From contig DASTPP010000005.1 of the NCBI GenBank assembly GCA_035762175.1, forward strand, positions 1 to 27,955: DNA of 27,955 nucleotides. The letters run 5' to 3'. This document shows positions 13,191 through 20,126 of the stretch, one piece after another (the stretch's first letter is position 1; each line of letters starts with the position of its first letter). This DNA comes from DASTPP01 sp035762175. GTDB taxonomy: Bacteria > Myxococcota_A > Polyangia > Polyangiales > Polyangiaceae. Both the position numbers and the translations under genes were made by a program. The notes beneath the pieces are model-generated. The model was not told the origin of the DNA. It saw nothing but the letters and a program-made list of their open reading frames with translations, and made no database searches.

Positions 13191-13860
13191 GATCTTGTCT
13201 CAAGCCCCAGTGCTTACAAAATGTTCCTCTTCAAAAAGGGCGCCAACCGTCGAAGCCTGCACACCTTCGCCGAAGTTGAAATAATTACGCGGCGCGGCGG
13301 CCCTCACGGGCTCTCTTCGCGGTGGCGGCCGGGCGGGGCGGGGGCGCCATCGGGCGAGGTCGCGTTCAAAGTTCGAGCGAAAAGGCGTCTTGGGTGATAC
13401 AATACAAAGTTTTGTTCGCGCTACGCGAAGACGCGCGTGGGGGTCGGGGGCCTGCGCGCAGCGGGCGCATCTTCTGCGGCGAATCGACCTCGGTCGCGAC
13501 CTCGCCGCGACGTCGCGGGCGCTCGGGCGCGCGCCGCTCGCGCCGCCGGAGGGCGGCTCGATGTCGGGATCGCGTCGGCCCTTCGCCCCCCATGACGCGC
13601 CCGCGCCTTGCCTGAGGGCGCGCTTCCCCAGATGGCTCGCCCGTGCACCAGGGCGGGGGCCCTACCCGTGGGGGCGAGCCTCGAGGTCAGGGGCGAGACC
13701 GCGCGCGCCCAAAGCGGAGGGTCGGCACGCGCAGGCCGAGGCGCTCGAGGCGGGCGAGACCGCGCGCCCGAAGCGGAGGCCCTACCCACGGGGCCGAGCC
13801 CGGTGCGATCTCGGAGGGCCATTCGGGCGGCAGGGCGCGGCGTGTATAAGGCCCGGCAGC
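13191..13860. other. 670-bp intergenic region with promoter-like and repeat sequences
   Basis: No credible gene. The left 100 bp is comparatively AT-rich (upstream of the Crp-type regulator). On the plus strand an extended -10-like TGATACAAT (13395-13403) occurs without a clear -35. From 13640 to 13800 imperfect direct repeats are seen: a block at 13680-13722 (CTCGAGG...GCGAGACCGCGCGC...AAGCGGAGG) recurs at 13744-13781, and CCCTACCC...GGGG(C)CGAGCC occurs at 13660-13680 and 13779-13800. GTGTATAAG (13842-13850) is a -10-like box just before the next gene. Confidence 0.5.
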
Positions 13861-14793
13861 GTGCGACTTCGTCGCCCCCTCGCCCTCGCCGCCTGGTGCG
13901 CGCTCGCCCTCGGGCCCCTCGAGCTCGCCCTGCACCTCGCGGCCGCGGCGCGCGCCCCCGACGAGCTCGACTGGGCGCGGGCGCGCGCCTCGGTCGAGGC
14001 GCGGCGGCGCGAGGGCGATCTGGTCGTGGCCTCGCCGCGCTGGGCCGAGCCGCACGCCCGGCGCGCCTTCGGCGAGGGGCTGATGCCCCTGCGAGACGTC
14101 GCCCGGCCCGACGAGACCGGCTACGCCAGGGCGCTCGAGGTGGCGGCGCCGGGCGGTCGCGACGGGGCGGTCGCGGGCTGGCGGCTGCTCGACGCCTGGG
14201 CCGAAGGGCGCCTTTCGTTCCGACTCTGGGAGAACCCCTCGCCCGAGCGCTTCGTCTTCGACTTCGTCGACGAGGTCGAGGCGGGGCGCGCCGAGGTGTT
14301 CTGGGCCCTCGAGAACGGCGACGCGGCCGACTGCCCCTTCGCCGACGCGGCCGTCGACGCCCCCTGGGGGCAGCCGGGCTTGCCCGCGCGGCGCTACGTC
14401 TGCGATGAAGAGCCGAGGCACTCGGTCGCGGTCACGGTCATCGACGATCTTGGGCACCGCCCCAGGCGCTGTGTGGTCACGCCCCCGCCGCCCCAGCCCT
14501 GGCGAGAGGTCGTGGTCCGGGTGCGCGGGGCGCCCCCTTCCGCCGGGCTCGTGGCAGGGCATATGGGGCTACCCTACCTGTACGAGCGCGAGGGCGTGGG
14601 GGCGCCGGTGGAGCTCGTGCTGCGGGCGGGAGGCGACGAGATCGGAGCACTGCGGCACCGCGATGGCGAGGGCTGGGCGCGCTTCGCGTGGCCGATCGGG
14701 GGGCGGGCGGCCGGCGCGGGCGGCCTGTCGATTCACGTCTCGGGCGCGGGGGCCGAGGGGCGTCCGCTCTGCTGGGAGGCGCGCCTGCGATGA
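13861..14793 (+). CDS. Membrane-anchored extracytoplasmic protein paired with a GT-C glycosyltransferase
   Basis: A 310-residue protein. I chose GTG 13861 because it starts directly before a signal-anchor (RRPLALAAWCALALGPLELALHLAAA); the open frame upstream runs through repeats and lacks protein-like sequence. The domain after the anchor begins DLVVASPRWAEPHARRAFGEGLMPLRDVARPDETGYARALEV, a pattern I associate with proteins encoded beside family-39-type glycosyltransferases in myxobacteria. The middle and C-terminal parts are beta-rich (FVFDFVDEVEAGRAEVFW, REVVVRVRGAPPS, LSIHVSGAG), like a carbohydrate-binding or jelly-roll fold. No catalytic motif is seen. It overlaps the glycosyltransferase start by 4 bp (ATGA), so the two are translationally coupled and probably function in the same membrane process. 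The family assignment is inference. Confidence 0.7.
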   Translation: MRLRRPLALAAWCALALGPLELALHLAAAARAPDELDWARARASVEARRREGDLVVASPRWAEPHARRAFGEGLMPLRDVARPDETGYARALEVAAPGGRDGAVAGWRLLDAWAEGRLSFRLWENPSPERFVFDFVDEVEAGRAEVFWALENGDAADCPFADAAVDAPWGQPGLPARRYVCDEEPRHSVAVTVIDDLGHRPRRCVVTPPPPQPWREVVVRVRGAPPSAGLVAGHMGLPYLYEREGVGAPVELVLRAGGDEIGALRHRDGEGWARFAWPIGGRAAGAGGLSIHVSGAGAEGRPLCWEARLR

Positions 14794-16454
14794 AGGACGC
14801 GCAGGGCCGCGGCGCGCTCGGGGGCGCGCCGGCGACGGAGGGCACGAGCGGGCGGGGCGAGTGGGCGCGGGGGGCGCTGCTGGGCGGGGCGTACGTCGCG
14901 CTGCTCGTCTCGACCTCGGGCGCGGTCGGTTACGCGCGCGACGAGGGCATCTATTTTCAGGCGGCCGAGGCCTACGCGGCGTGGCTCGATGCGCTGGCCC
15001 GCGAGCCCGCTCGGGCGCTCGGGCGCGAGGCCATCGACGCGGCCTTCGGGGTGAACCACGAGCACCCGCCGCTCTTCAAGCTCCTGTTCGCGCTCTCGTG
15101 GCGGGCGCTCGGGGCGCTCGGCTGGCCGCTCGGCGAGGGGCTGAGCTTCCGGCTGCCGGGCATGGCGTCGGCGGGGCTCGCGGTCGCGCTGCTCTACCGC
15201 TGGGGCGGGCGGGCCGGCGGACGCGCGGCGGGGCTCGGGGCGGCGCTCGCCTTCGCGCTGGTGCCGACGACGTTCTTTCACGCGCACCTCGCCTGCTTCG
15301 ACGTGCCGATCGCGGCGCTCTGGCTGCTGACGGCGTACGCCTACGAGCGCTCGCTCGCCTCGCCCTCGTGGCCGCGGGCGGCCCTCGCGGCGCTCGCGTT
15401 CGGGCTCGCGCTCGCGACCAAGCACAACAGCTGGCTCTTGCCGCCGGCCCTCGGCGCGCACGCCCTCGCCTCGCTCGCGCTCGCGCCGGGGCGCGAGGCG
15501 GCGCGCCGCCGCGCGCGGGCGCTCGGCCTGATGGCGCTCGTCGGGCCGATCGTGCTCGCGGCGCTCTGGCCCTGGCTCTGGCACGACGCCGCTTCGCGCC
15601 TCGCCGAGTACGTCGGGTTTCACCGCCGCCACGACTATTACAACATCGAATTCCTGGGCACGACGTACTTCCGGCCGCCCTTTCCGCGCTCGTACGCCTG
15701 GGTGATGACGGCGGCGTCGCTGCCGCTCGTCACGATGGTGCTCGCCGCGATCGGCCTCGCGGCGGGCGCCCGCGCGCTGGTGGCGGCGGCGACGACGGCG
15801 CGCGCCCGTGAGCTCGCGTCGACGGCGCTGCTCTGGGCCCTCGGCGTCGTCGTGAACTACGCGCCCTGGCTCTCGACCGAGACGCCCATCTTCGGCGGCA
15901 CCAAGCACTGGCTGCCCGCCTACCCCTTCCTGGCGCTCTTCGCGGGCGTCGGCTTCGCCCGCCTCGGCCTGGCGCTACGGGCGTCGCTGCCGCCTCGGCC
16001 CTTTCGCCGCCTCGCGCCCGCGGCGGCGGCGTTGCCGGCCTTCGCCGCGCCCGCGGCCGAGACCCTGCGCGCGCCCGCCTGGTCGCTCTCGGCCTACGCC
16101 CCGCAGGTCGGCGGGACGCCCGGGGCGGCCTCGCTCGGGCTGAACCGCACCTTCTGGGGCCACACGAGCGGAGCCGTGCTCGACGCGCTGAACGCGCTGC
16201 CGCCGGGCGCCGCGGTCTTCGCGCACGACACGGGCCCGGGGGCCTGGCGCATGCTGCAGCGCGAGGGGCGCCTGCGCGCCGACCTGCGCTTCGTCGACGC
16301 GCCCGCGGGCGCCGACGCGGCGCTCTATCACCACGAGCCGCACATGGCGATCGTCGAGTACGCGATCTGGGTCGCGCTCGGCACCAGCGCGCCGGCCCTC
16401 GTGCGGGGCCCCGACGGGGTGCCGACGGTGCTCGTCTATCAGAGGCGCCGCTAA
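14790..16454 (+). CDS. GT-C family glycosyltransferase (ArnT/PMT, GT39-like), polytopic
   Basis: A 554-residue membrane enzyme starting at ATG 14790, overlapping the upstream stop. After a short hydrophilic N-terminus and the first helix (GALLGGAYVALLVSTSG), the first extracytoplasmic loop carries ARDEGIYFQAAEAY (Asp51-Glu52), the acidic pair that GT-C enzymes use to bind the metal or polyprenyl-phosphate donor, followed by EHPPLFKLLFAL (91-102), the EHPP-type motif of ArnT/PMT relatives. Many further helices follow, then a periplasmic C-terminal domain from about residue 440 (AVFAHDTGPGAWRMLQREG). Such enzymes transfer a sugar from a polyprenyl-phosphate carrier to lipid or protein on the periplasmic side. 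Donor and acceptor are unknown. A convergent lipoprotein gene begins 43 bp beyond the stop, with a hairpin between. Confidence 0.88.
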   Translation: MKDAQGRGALGGAPATEGTSGRGEWARGALLGGAYVALLVSTSGAVGYARDEGIYFQAAEAYAAWLDALAREPARALGREAIDAAFGVNHEHPPLFKLLFALSWRALGALGWPLGEGLSFRLPGMASAGLAVALLYRWGGRAGGRAAGLGAALAFALVPTTFFHAHLACFDVPIAALWLLTAYAYERSLASPSWPRAALAALAFGLALATKHNSWLLPPALGAHALASLALAPGREAARRRARALGLMALVGPIVLAALWPWLWHDAASRLAEYVGFHRRHDYYNIEFLGTTYFRPPFPRSYAWVMTAASLPLVTMVLAAIGLAAGARALVAAATTARARELASTALLWALGVVVNYAPWLSTETPIFGGTKHWLPAYPFLALFAGVGFARLGLALRASLPPRPFRRLAPAAAALPAFAAPAAETLRAPAWSLSAYAPQVGGTPGAASLGLNRTFWGHTSGAVLDALNALPPGAAVFAHDTGPGAWRMLQREGRLRADLRFVDAPAGADAALYHHEPHMAIVEYAIWVALGTSAPALVRGPDGVPTVLVYQRRR

Positions 16455-16460
16455 ACGGCC

Positions 16461-16491
16461 CCCGCCCGGGCCGCACGAGGCCCGGGGCGGG
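16461..16491. terminator. Hairpin between convergent genes
   Basis: CCCGCCCGGGCC (16461-16472) pairs with GGCCCGGGGCGGG (16479-16491) around a six-base loop with one bulge. It fills the 43-bp space between the convergent glycosyltransferase and lipoprotein genes and could stop transcripts from either side. There is no T-tract, so intrinsic termination is only probable. Confidence 0.55.
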
Positions 16492-16497
16492 GCGGGC

Positions 16498-16914
16498 TCA
16501 GTCGACGCAGATGGCCGAGGCCTGGCACTCGGGCAGCCCCATCATCGAGTCCATCATGTTGCCGGCGCAGGCGACGACGCGCACGCTGTCCCGGCAGCGT
16601 TCGACGCGGTCGCCGCTGATCCGCGCTTCGGAGCACTGGGCGGCCGGCCAGAGCTGCGCCGCCCGCGTCTCGAAGTCGCGCTGGCAGTCGTCTTCGGTGG
16701 CGTAGATCTGCCCCTGCCCCGTGCCGAAGCCGGGGCAGCCGGCCTCGGTGTCGCCGTAGCGATCACAAGCCGCGTCCGCGAGCTCGCGGATGCGCTCTTC
16801 GCGCGACTGCGTGCCGGGCACGATGTCTTCGGCCGTGTCTTCGGCGCTGTCGCTGCAGGCGGCGAAGGTGGCAGAAGCGGCGAGGGCAAGGACAGGCAAG
16901 TACTTGAGTTTCAT
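16498..16914 (-). CDS. Small Cys-rich lipoprotein (DUF6184-like)
   Basis: A 138-residue lipoprotein starting at ATG 16914-16912; AGAGGAG about 9 bases upstream fixes this start against the longer open frame. Signal MKLKYLPVLALAASATFAAC with lipobox Cys20, then an acidic linker (SDSAEDTAEDIVPG). The mature domain has eight cysteines spaced through a helical pattern (AACDRYGDTEAGC, DDCQRDF, AAQCSEARI, ERCRDSVRVVAC, PECQASAIC), so four disulphides are likely. Size, spacing and lipobox resemble the DUF6184 'natural product biosynthesis lipoprotein' family of myxobacteria, whose function is unproven; I recall this family from memory only. A perfect six-base hairpin (TGGGGC-CGC-GCCCCA, 16942-16956) lies in the 5' region. 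No biosynthetic gene cluster is visible nearby. Confidence 0.85.
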   Translation of the reverse strand: MKLKYLPVLALAASATFAACSDSAEDTAEDIVPGTQSREERIRELADAACDRYGDTEAGCPGFGTGQGQIYATEDDCQRDFETRAAQLWPAAQCSEARISGDRVERCRDSVRVVACAGNMMDSMMGLPECQASAICVD

Positions 16915-17335
16915 AGGCTCGAACTCCTCTGCGAATCGTAGTGGGGCCGCGCCCCATTCACGGTTAGGCCCCGTCAGCAGGCGCCGTGCCAGGCGCCCCA
17001 TCGCACCGATCTCGTCGCAGCGGGTCGCACCGGGGCGCCGCGAACGTCCATGCGCAGAGCGCACAAGCTCTGCGGCCAGCGCCCGCGCCGCGGGCCTGCA
17101 GGCGCCGCGCGACGGCGGGGCGCGGGGCGCGTACGCCGTTGCGCTTCGTGCCCCGGACGCGCCGCCCTCGCACACCGGCGGCGCGCTTCACCCGCGCCAA
17201 CGCCCGAGCCCGAGCCTGCGGCAAGCTGTCTCGATCGGAGCAGCTTTGCACGTCACGAAACGGGCGCGAGCTGGACACGACGCCGTTCGGCGACGAGGTG
17301 GAGCGACGTCGCCTCCCGGGGCCGGAGGGCGCGCG
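16915..17335. other. Intergenic stretch between divergent genes
   Basis: About 420 bp between the minus-strand lipoprotein and the tandem repeat before the 17430 gene. Apart from the small hairpin at 16942-16956 I see no coding sequence, RNA gene or strong promoter here; several overlapping open frames are Arg/Pro/Ala-rich shadows. Confidence 0.5.
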
Positions 17336-17404
17336 CACACGCGGCGCCGCGCCGGTCGCACACGCGGCGCCGCGCCGGTCACACACGCGGCGCCGCGCCG
17401 GCCG
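17336..17404. repeat. 23-bp tandem repeat, three copies, directly upstream of a start codon
   Basis: Copies 17336-17358, 17359-17381 and 17382-17404 are nearly identical (CACACGCGGCGCCGCGCCGG core, last bases varying). Each holds the palindrome GCGGCGCCGC. The array ends 25 bp before ATG 17430, so it sits where promoter or leader elements of that gene are expected. Confidence 0.88.
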
Positions 17405-17429
17405 CGAAACGCGGTAGACTCGGCCCGCC

Positions 17430-18599
17430 ATGAGCGAGCGCCGGCTCTTGCGGGGCCTGGCCGCCCTCGCCGCGGCCCTCGTCGCGCTTGCCGCGGCACC
17501 GAGGTGGCTCGCCGGCCGCGGCGCCCGGGCCGTCTTCGCGGGCGAGCGCGGCGCGCTGCTCGCCCGGGCGCGTGGGGTCGCCTCGCGCGTCGAGGCGGGC
17601 GTCGGCGCGGGCGCCTTTCACACGGGCTCGAGCCGCTTCGACGGCGAGTGGTCGTTCACGACGCGGCAGATGGCCCTGCTCGGGCTCTCGCAGGTCGCGC
17701 TCGAGCACCCCGAGGCGCGCGCCGAGCTCTTGCCGGCCGTCCGTCGCGCCGCCGACGAGCTCGTGCGGCCCGAGGCGCTCGCCTTCGGCGCCGAGGCCTG
17801 GGCGGGTGAAGGCGGCCTCGAATCGCTCGAGGGCGGCCGCGGGCACGCGTACCTCGGTTACCTCAACCTCGCGCTCTCGATGCTGCGGGCGATCGACCCC
17901 GCGACGCCGCACGCTGCGCTCTCCGACCGGCTCACCGAAGCGCTCGCGCGACGCCTCGACGCCTCGCCCTACGGCGTCTTCGAGACCTACCCGGGCGAGA
18001 CGTACCCGCCCGACGTGGCGATGTCGATCGGCTCGCTCGGGCTCTACGACCGCGCCACCGGCGCCGACCACGCCGCCTCGATCGGGCGCGCCGTCGGGCA
18101 CTTCCGGGCGCGCTTCGTCGAGCGCGGCTCGGGCTACCTGCTGCAGTCGGTCGACGCCCGCACCGGCGCGCCGCGCGGGCCGCCGCGGGGCTCGGGCACG
18201 GCCATCGCGGCGTACGCCCTCGCCTTCGCCGACGCGCGCTTCGCGTCCGAGCTCGGCGCGTCGCTCCGGCGCGCGGGGCTCGTCACGCGCCTCGGCTTCG
18301 GCGCGATTCGCGAGTACCCCGCCGGGGTCGAGGGCGGCGGCGACGTCGACTCGGGGCCGGTGCTCTTCGGCGTGAGCGTCTCGGCCACCGGCTTCGCCCT
18401 CGCCTCGGCGCGGCTCGCGGGCGACGAAGACGCCTTCGTCGCGCTCGCCCGCACGGCGCGCCTCTTCGGCGTGCCCCGCGAGGCGGGCGGCGCGCTGCGC
18501 CACGCGAGCGGCGGCCCCCTCGGCGACGCCATCCTGCTCGCGATGATGAGCGCCGGCCCACTCCGCGCCGGTCCGCGCGAACCCCGCCCGCCCCGCTGA
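17430..18599 (+). CDS. Hypothetical (alpha/alpha)-toroid-like protein with N-terminal membrane anchor
   Basis: A 389-residue protein starting at ATG 17430. The first 30 residues (RRLLRGLAALAAALVALAAAPRW) form a signal-anchor or signal peptide. The remainder is a series of amphipathic helix pairs, with RQMALLGLSQVALEHPEARAELLPAV, GHAYLGYLNLALSML, GETYPPDVAMSIGSLGLYDR (about 189-208), GSGTAIAAYALAFAD and GGDVDSGPVLFGVSVSATG (about 302-320). The 'ETYPPDVAMSIGSLGLYD' and 'DVDSGPVLFG.S..ATGFALA' blocks recall the (alpha/alpha)6-barrel of linalool dehydratase-isomerase-like proteins and other toroidal enzymes, where the acidic residues line a central cavity. This is fold-level resemblance from memory; activity is unknown. 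Next gene starts 3 bp after the stop. Confidence 0.72.
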   Translation: MSERRLLRGLAALAAALVALAAAPRWLAGRGARAVFAGERGALLARARGVASRVEAGVGAGAFHTGSSRFDGEWSFTTRQMALLGLSQVALEHPEARAELLPAVRRAADELVRPEALAFGAEAWAGEGGLESLEGGRGHAYLGYLNLALSMLRAIDPATPHAALSDRLTEALARRLDASPYGVFETYPGETYPPDVAMSIGSLGLYDRATGADHAASIGRAVGHFRARFVERGSGYLLQSVDARTGAPRGPPRGSGTAIAAYALAFADARFASELGASLRRAGLVTRLGFGAIREYPAGVEGGGDVDSGPVLFGVSVSATGFALASARLAGDEDAFVALARTARLFGVPREAGGALRHASGGPLGDAILLAMMSAGPLRAGPREPRPPR

Positions 18600-18602
18600 A
18601 CC

Positions 18603-19031
18603 ATGCCGCCCGCGAGCCCGCCCCCTGCCCCCCCGCCCGGGCCCGCGCCGCCGCGCCCCGGCCCGAACGACGCGCCCGCGCCGCCGCGCCTCGGCCCGAA
18701 CGACGCGCCCGCGCCGCCGCGCCCCGGCCCGAACGCCCCGCCCCGGCCTGCGCTGCGGCGCCTCGGCGCGGCCGCGCTCGCGACGGCCGCGCTCGGCGTC
18801 GCGCACGAGGCGACCGCGCGCGCGCTCGCGGGCCCCGACGCGCTGCCGCGCCTGCTCTCGTTCGACGGCTCGGCGGGCTCGTGGCTCGCGCTCGGCGTCG
18901 CGCTCGCCCTCTTCGGCGCCCGCCTGTCGCTCTACCTGGCCGCTCCCCCGGCGCTCGCGGCGCTCGGCACGCTCGCGCTCTTCGAGGCGCTCGGGCCCCG
19001 CCCGGCGGAAAGGTCGAGCGACAGGCGATGA
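18603..19031 (+). CDS. Small Pro-repeat membrane protein
   Basis: A 142-residue protein starting 3 bp after the previous stop. Residues 1-50 are Pro-rich and contain three copies of an 11-residue repeat (PAPPRPGPNDA). Two or three hydrophobic segments follow (LGAAALATAALGVA, SWLALGVALALFGARLSLYLAA, ALAALGTLALFEALG), so it is a small integral membrane protein with a disordered, probably cytoplasmic or cell-wall-facing, N-terminus. I do not recognise a family. Its tight spacing suggests it acts with the toroid-like protein upstream. The true start could be downstream of the repeats, but no better-placed start codon with a ribosome-binding site is seen. Confidence 0.6.
   Translation: MPPASPPPAPPPGPAPPRPGPNDAPAPPRLGPNDAPAPPRPGPNAPPRPALRRLGAAALATAALGVAHEATARALAGPDALPRLLSFDGSAGSWLALGVALALFGARLSLYLAAPPALAALGTLALFEALGPRPAERSSDRR
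18641..18739 (+). repeat. 33-bp intragenic tandem repeat, three copies
   Basis: Three in-frame 33-bp units (CCCGCGCCGCCGCGCC core, then YCGGCCCGAACGMC) differ at only a few bases. They encode the 11-residue Pro-rich repeats of the small membrane protein, and near-identity at the DNA level points to recent expansion. Confidence 0.82.
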
Positions 19032-19129
19032 AGAATCGGGGTACCGTTCGCTCCGCTTGGCCGCCCGCCGCCTGATCGTTTGCCGAGCCCTCGCCGCGGC
19101 TCACGACCAAGCGCCCCGAGGAGACCACC

Positions 19130-19876
19130 ATGCAGACGTCGGCGCTCTTGCTTTCCCTTCCGTTCGCACTCGCTCTGATGGCGCCCCTCGGGTGCGACAG
19201 CGATGACCGTAGCGTCGGCTCGCTCCCGACCGCCGGCGGCGCGGCTGGGGCCGCGGGCGCGACCGGCGCGGGCTCCGGGGGCGCCGCCGGCCGGGGCGGG
19301 GCGAACGGCAGCGGAGGGGGCGCGGGCGGCGCGAGCGGCGCGGGCGGCGCGAGCGGCACGGGCGGCGCGGGCCAGGGCGCGTGCCCGGCCCAGTTGCCCC
19401 ACCTCAGCGACGAAGCGTCGTGCGAGGCCGGCCAGGTGTGCACCTACCCGAATTCCTTCGAGGCACGTTGCATCCGCGAGACTTGGCACGCCTTCGTCCG
19501 ACTCGACGGAGTGCCGGCGGCGGGGGCGACCTGCGACCCCTCGGGCGACTTCGGCGTGGTCTGCAATTCGCCGAGCGATCCCAGCCCTTGCAACCCCAGA
19601 AGTCCCAGCCGCTTCCTGCGCGTTCTGCGCGAGGGGGGGGCGACGCTCGTGTCGCTCGGCGACACGGCCAGCGCGACGCTGAGCGCCGACGGTTGCACGC
19701 TGCGGGTGACCGCGGCCGAGACCTACGACCAACCCACCGGGCCGGTCACGCTGGCGCACACGTTCGACCTGTCGTTCGTGTCCCCGACGCCCACGGGCAC
19801 CTGCACCATGACCTACTCAGGCGCCTGCGAAGCGACGATTCTCGGTACCGCGACGGCGATGGAGGGCGGCTTCTGA
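19130..19876 (+). CDS. Lipoprotein with Gly/Ala-rich linker, hypothetical
   Basis: A 248-residue protein starting at ATG 19130, with GAGGAG about 8 bases upstream. Signal MQTSALLLSLPFALALMAPLGC with lipobox Cys22, an acidic patch (DSDDRS), then about 55 residues of GGA/GAS/GTG repeats, the same type of linker as in the 1-865 lipoprotein. The mature domain (from about residue 82) is cysteine-rich and beta-rich: ACPAQLPHLSDEASCEAGQVCTYPN, CNSPSDPSPCNPRSP, ADGCTLRVTAAETYD and GTCTMTYSGACEATI. Disulphide-stabilised, probably exposed at the cell surface. The C-terminal part resembles a small lipocalin or SRPBCC-like beta sheet, but I cannot name a family. It is 98 bp from the upstream gene and has its own ribosome-binding site. 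Confidence 0.82.
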   Translation: MQTSALLLSLPFALALMAPLGCDSDDRSVGSLPTAGGAAGAAGATGAGSGGAAGRGGANGSGGGAGGASGAGGASGTGGAGQGACPAQLPHLSDEASCEAGQVCTYPNSFEARCIRETWHAFVRLDGVPAAGATCDPSGDFGVVCNSPSDPSPCNPRSPSRFLRVLREGGATLVSLGDTASATLSADGCTLRVTAAETYDQPTGPVTLAHTFDLSFVSPTPTGTCTMTYSGACEATILGTATAMEGGF

Positions 19877-20126
19877 GGCCCGCCGGCGTTGGTCTTCCCG
19901 CTTGATGTCACTTTATGACGTCTAGACCCGGCCCATCGCAGCATTAACATGCACAATTAGGCCTTCGAGCAGCGTCTTCAGAGACTTGTGATAATACAAC
20001 ACGCTCTTTTGATGGCCCTATCATCGCATCGAACCGCATGTAGCCGGGGTCAAGCCGGCATATATTGACATCGGTTCGTAGATTCTGGGGGTCTAGACCC
20101 CCAGGTCGACGCATTTCGATCGCGTT
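19877..20126. other. AT-rich convergent intergenic region
   Basis: A 250-bp space between two convergent genes with markedly lower G+C than the rest of the window. It contains stretches such as AATACAACACGCTCTTTTGATGG and CATATATTGACATC (around 20060-20071), the 20-bp palindrome listed separately, and a nearby GTCTAGACCC (19920-19929) that matches half of it. No coding region or known RNA is seen. Confidence 0.45.
20085..20104. terminator. 20-bp perfect palindrome (hairpin) between convergent genes
   Basis: CTGGGGGTCTAGACCCCCAG is fully self-complementary. It lies 22 bp beyond the visible stop of the minus-strand PmbA-type gene and 208 bp beyond the plus-strand lipoprotein. A bidirectional terminator is the likeliest role; an operator or restriction/modification target (it contains TCTAGA) cannot be excluded. 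Confidence 0.5.

Noticed and set aside
13191..13270. Sigma-54-type promoter before the Crp-like regulator (TTGGCGCCCTTTTTGA on the minus strand)
   Set aside because: The -12 element has GA in place of the nearly invariant GC, so it does not meet the consensus.
13390..13860. Extension of the 13861 gene upstream
   Set aside because: The extra 157 residues are Arg/Ala/Pro-rich, run through direct repeats, and would place the signal-anchor internally.
17336..17404. Possible CRISPR array
   Set aside because: The three 23-bp units are directly adjacent with no spacers, and no cas gene is nearby.
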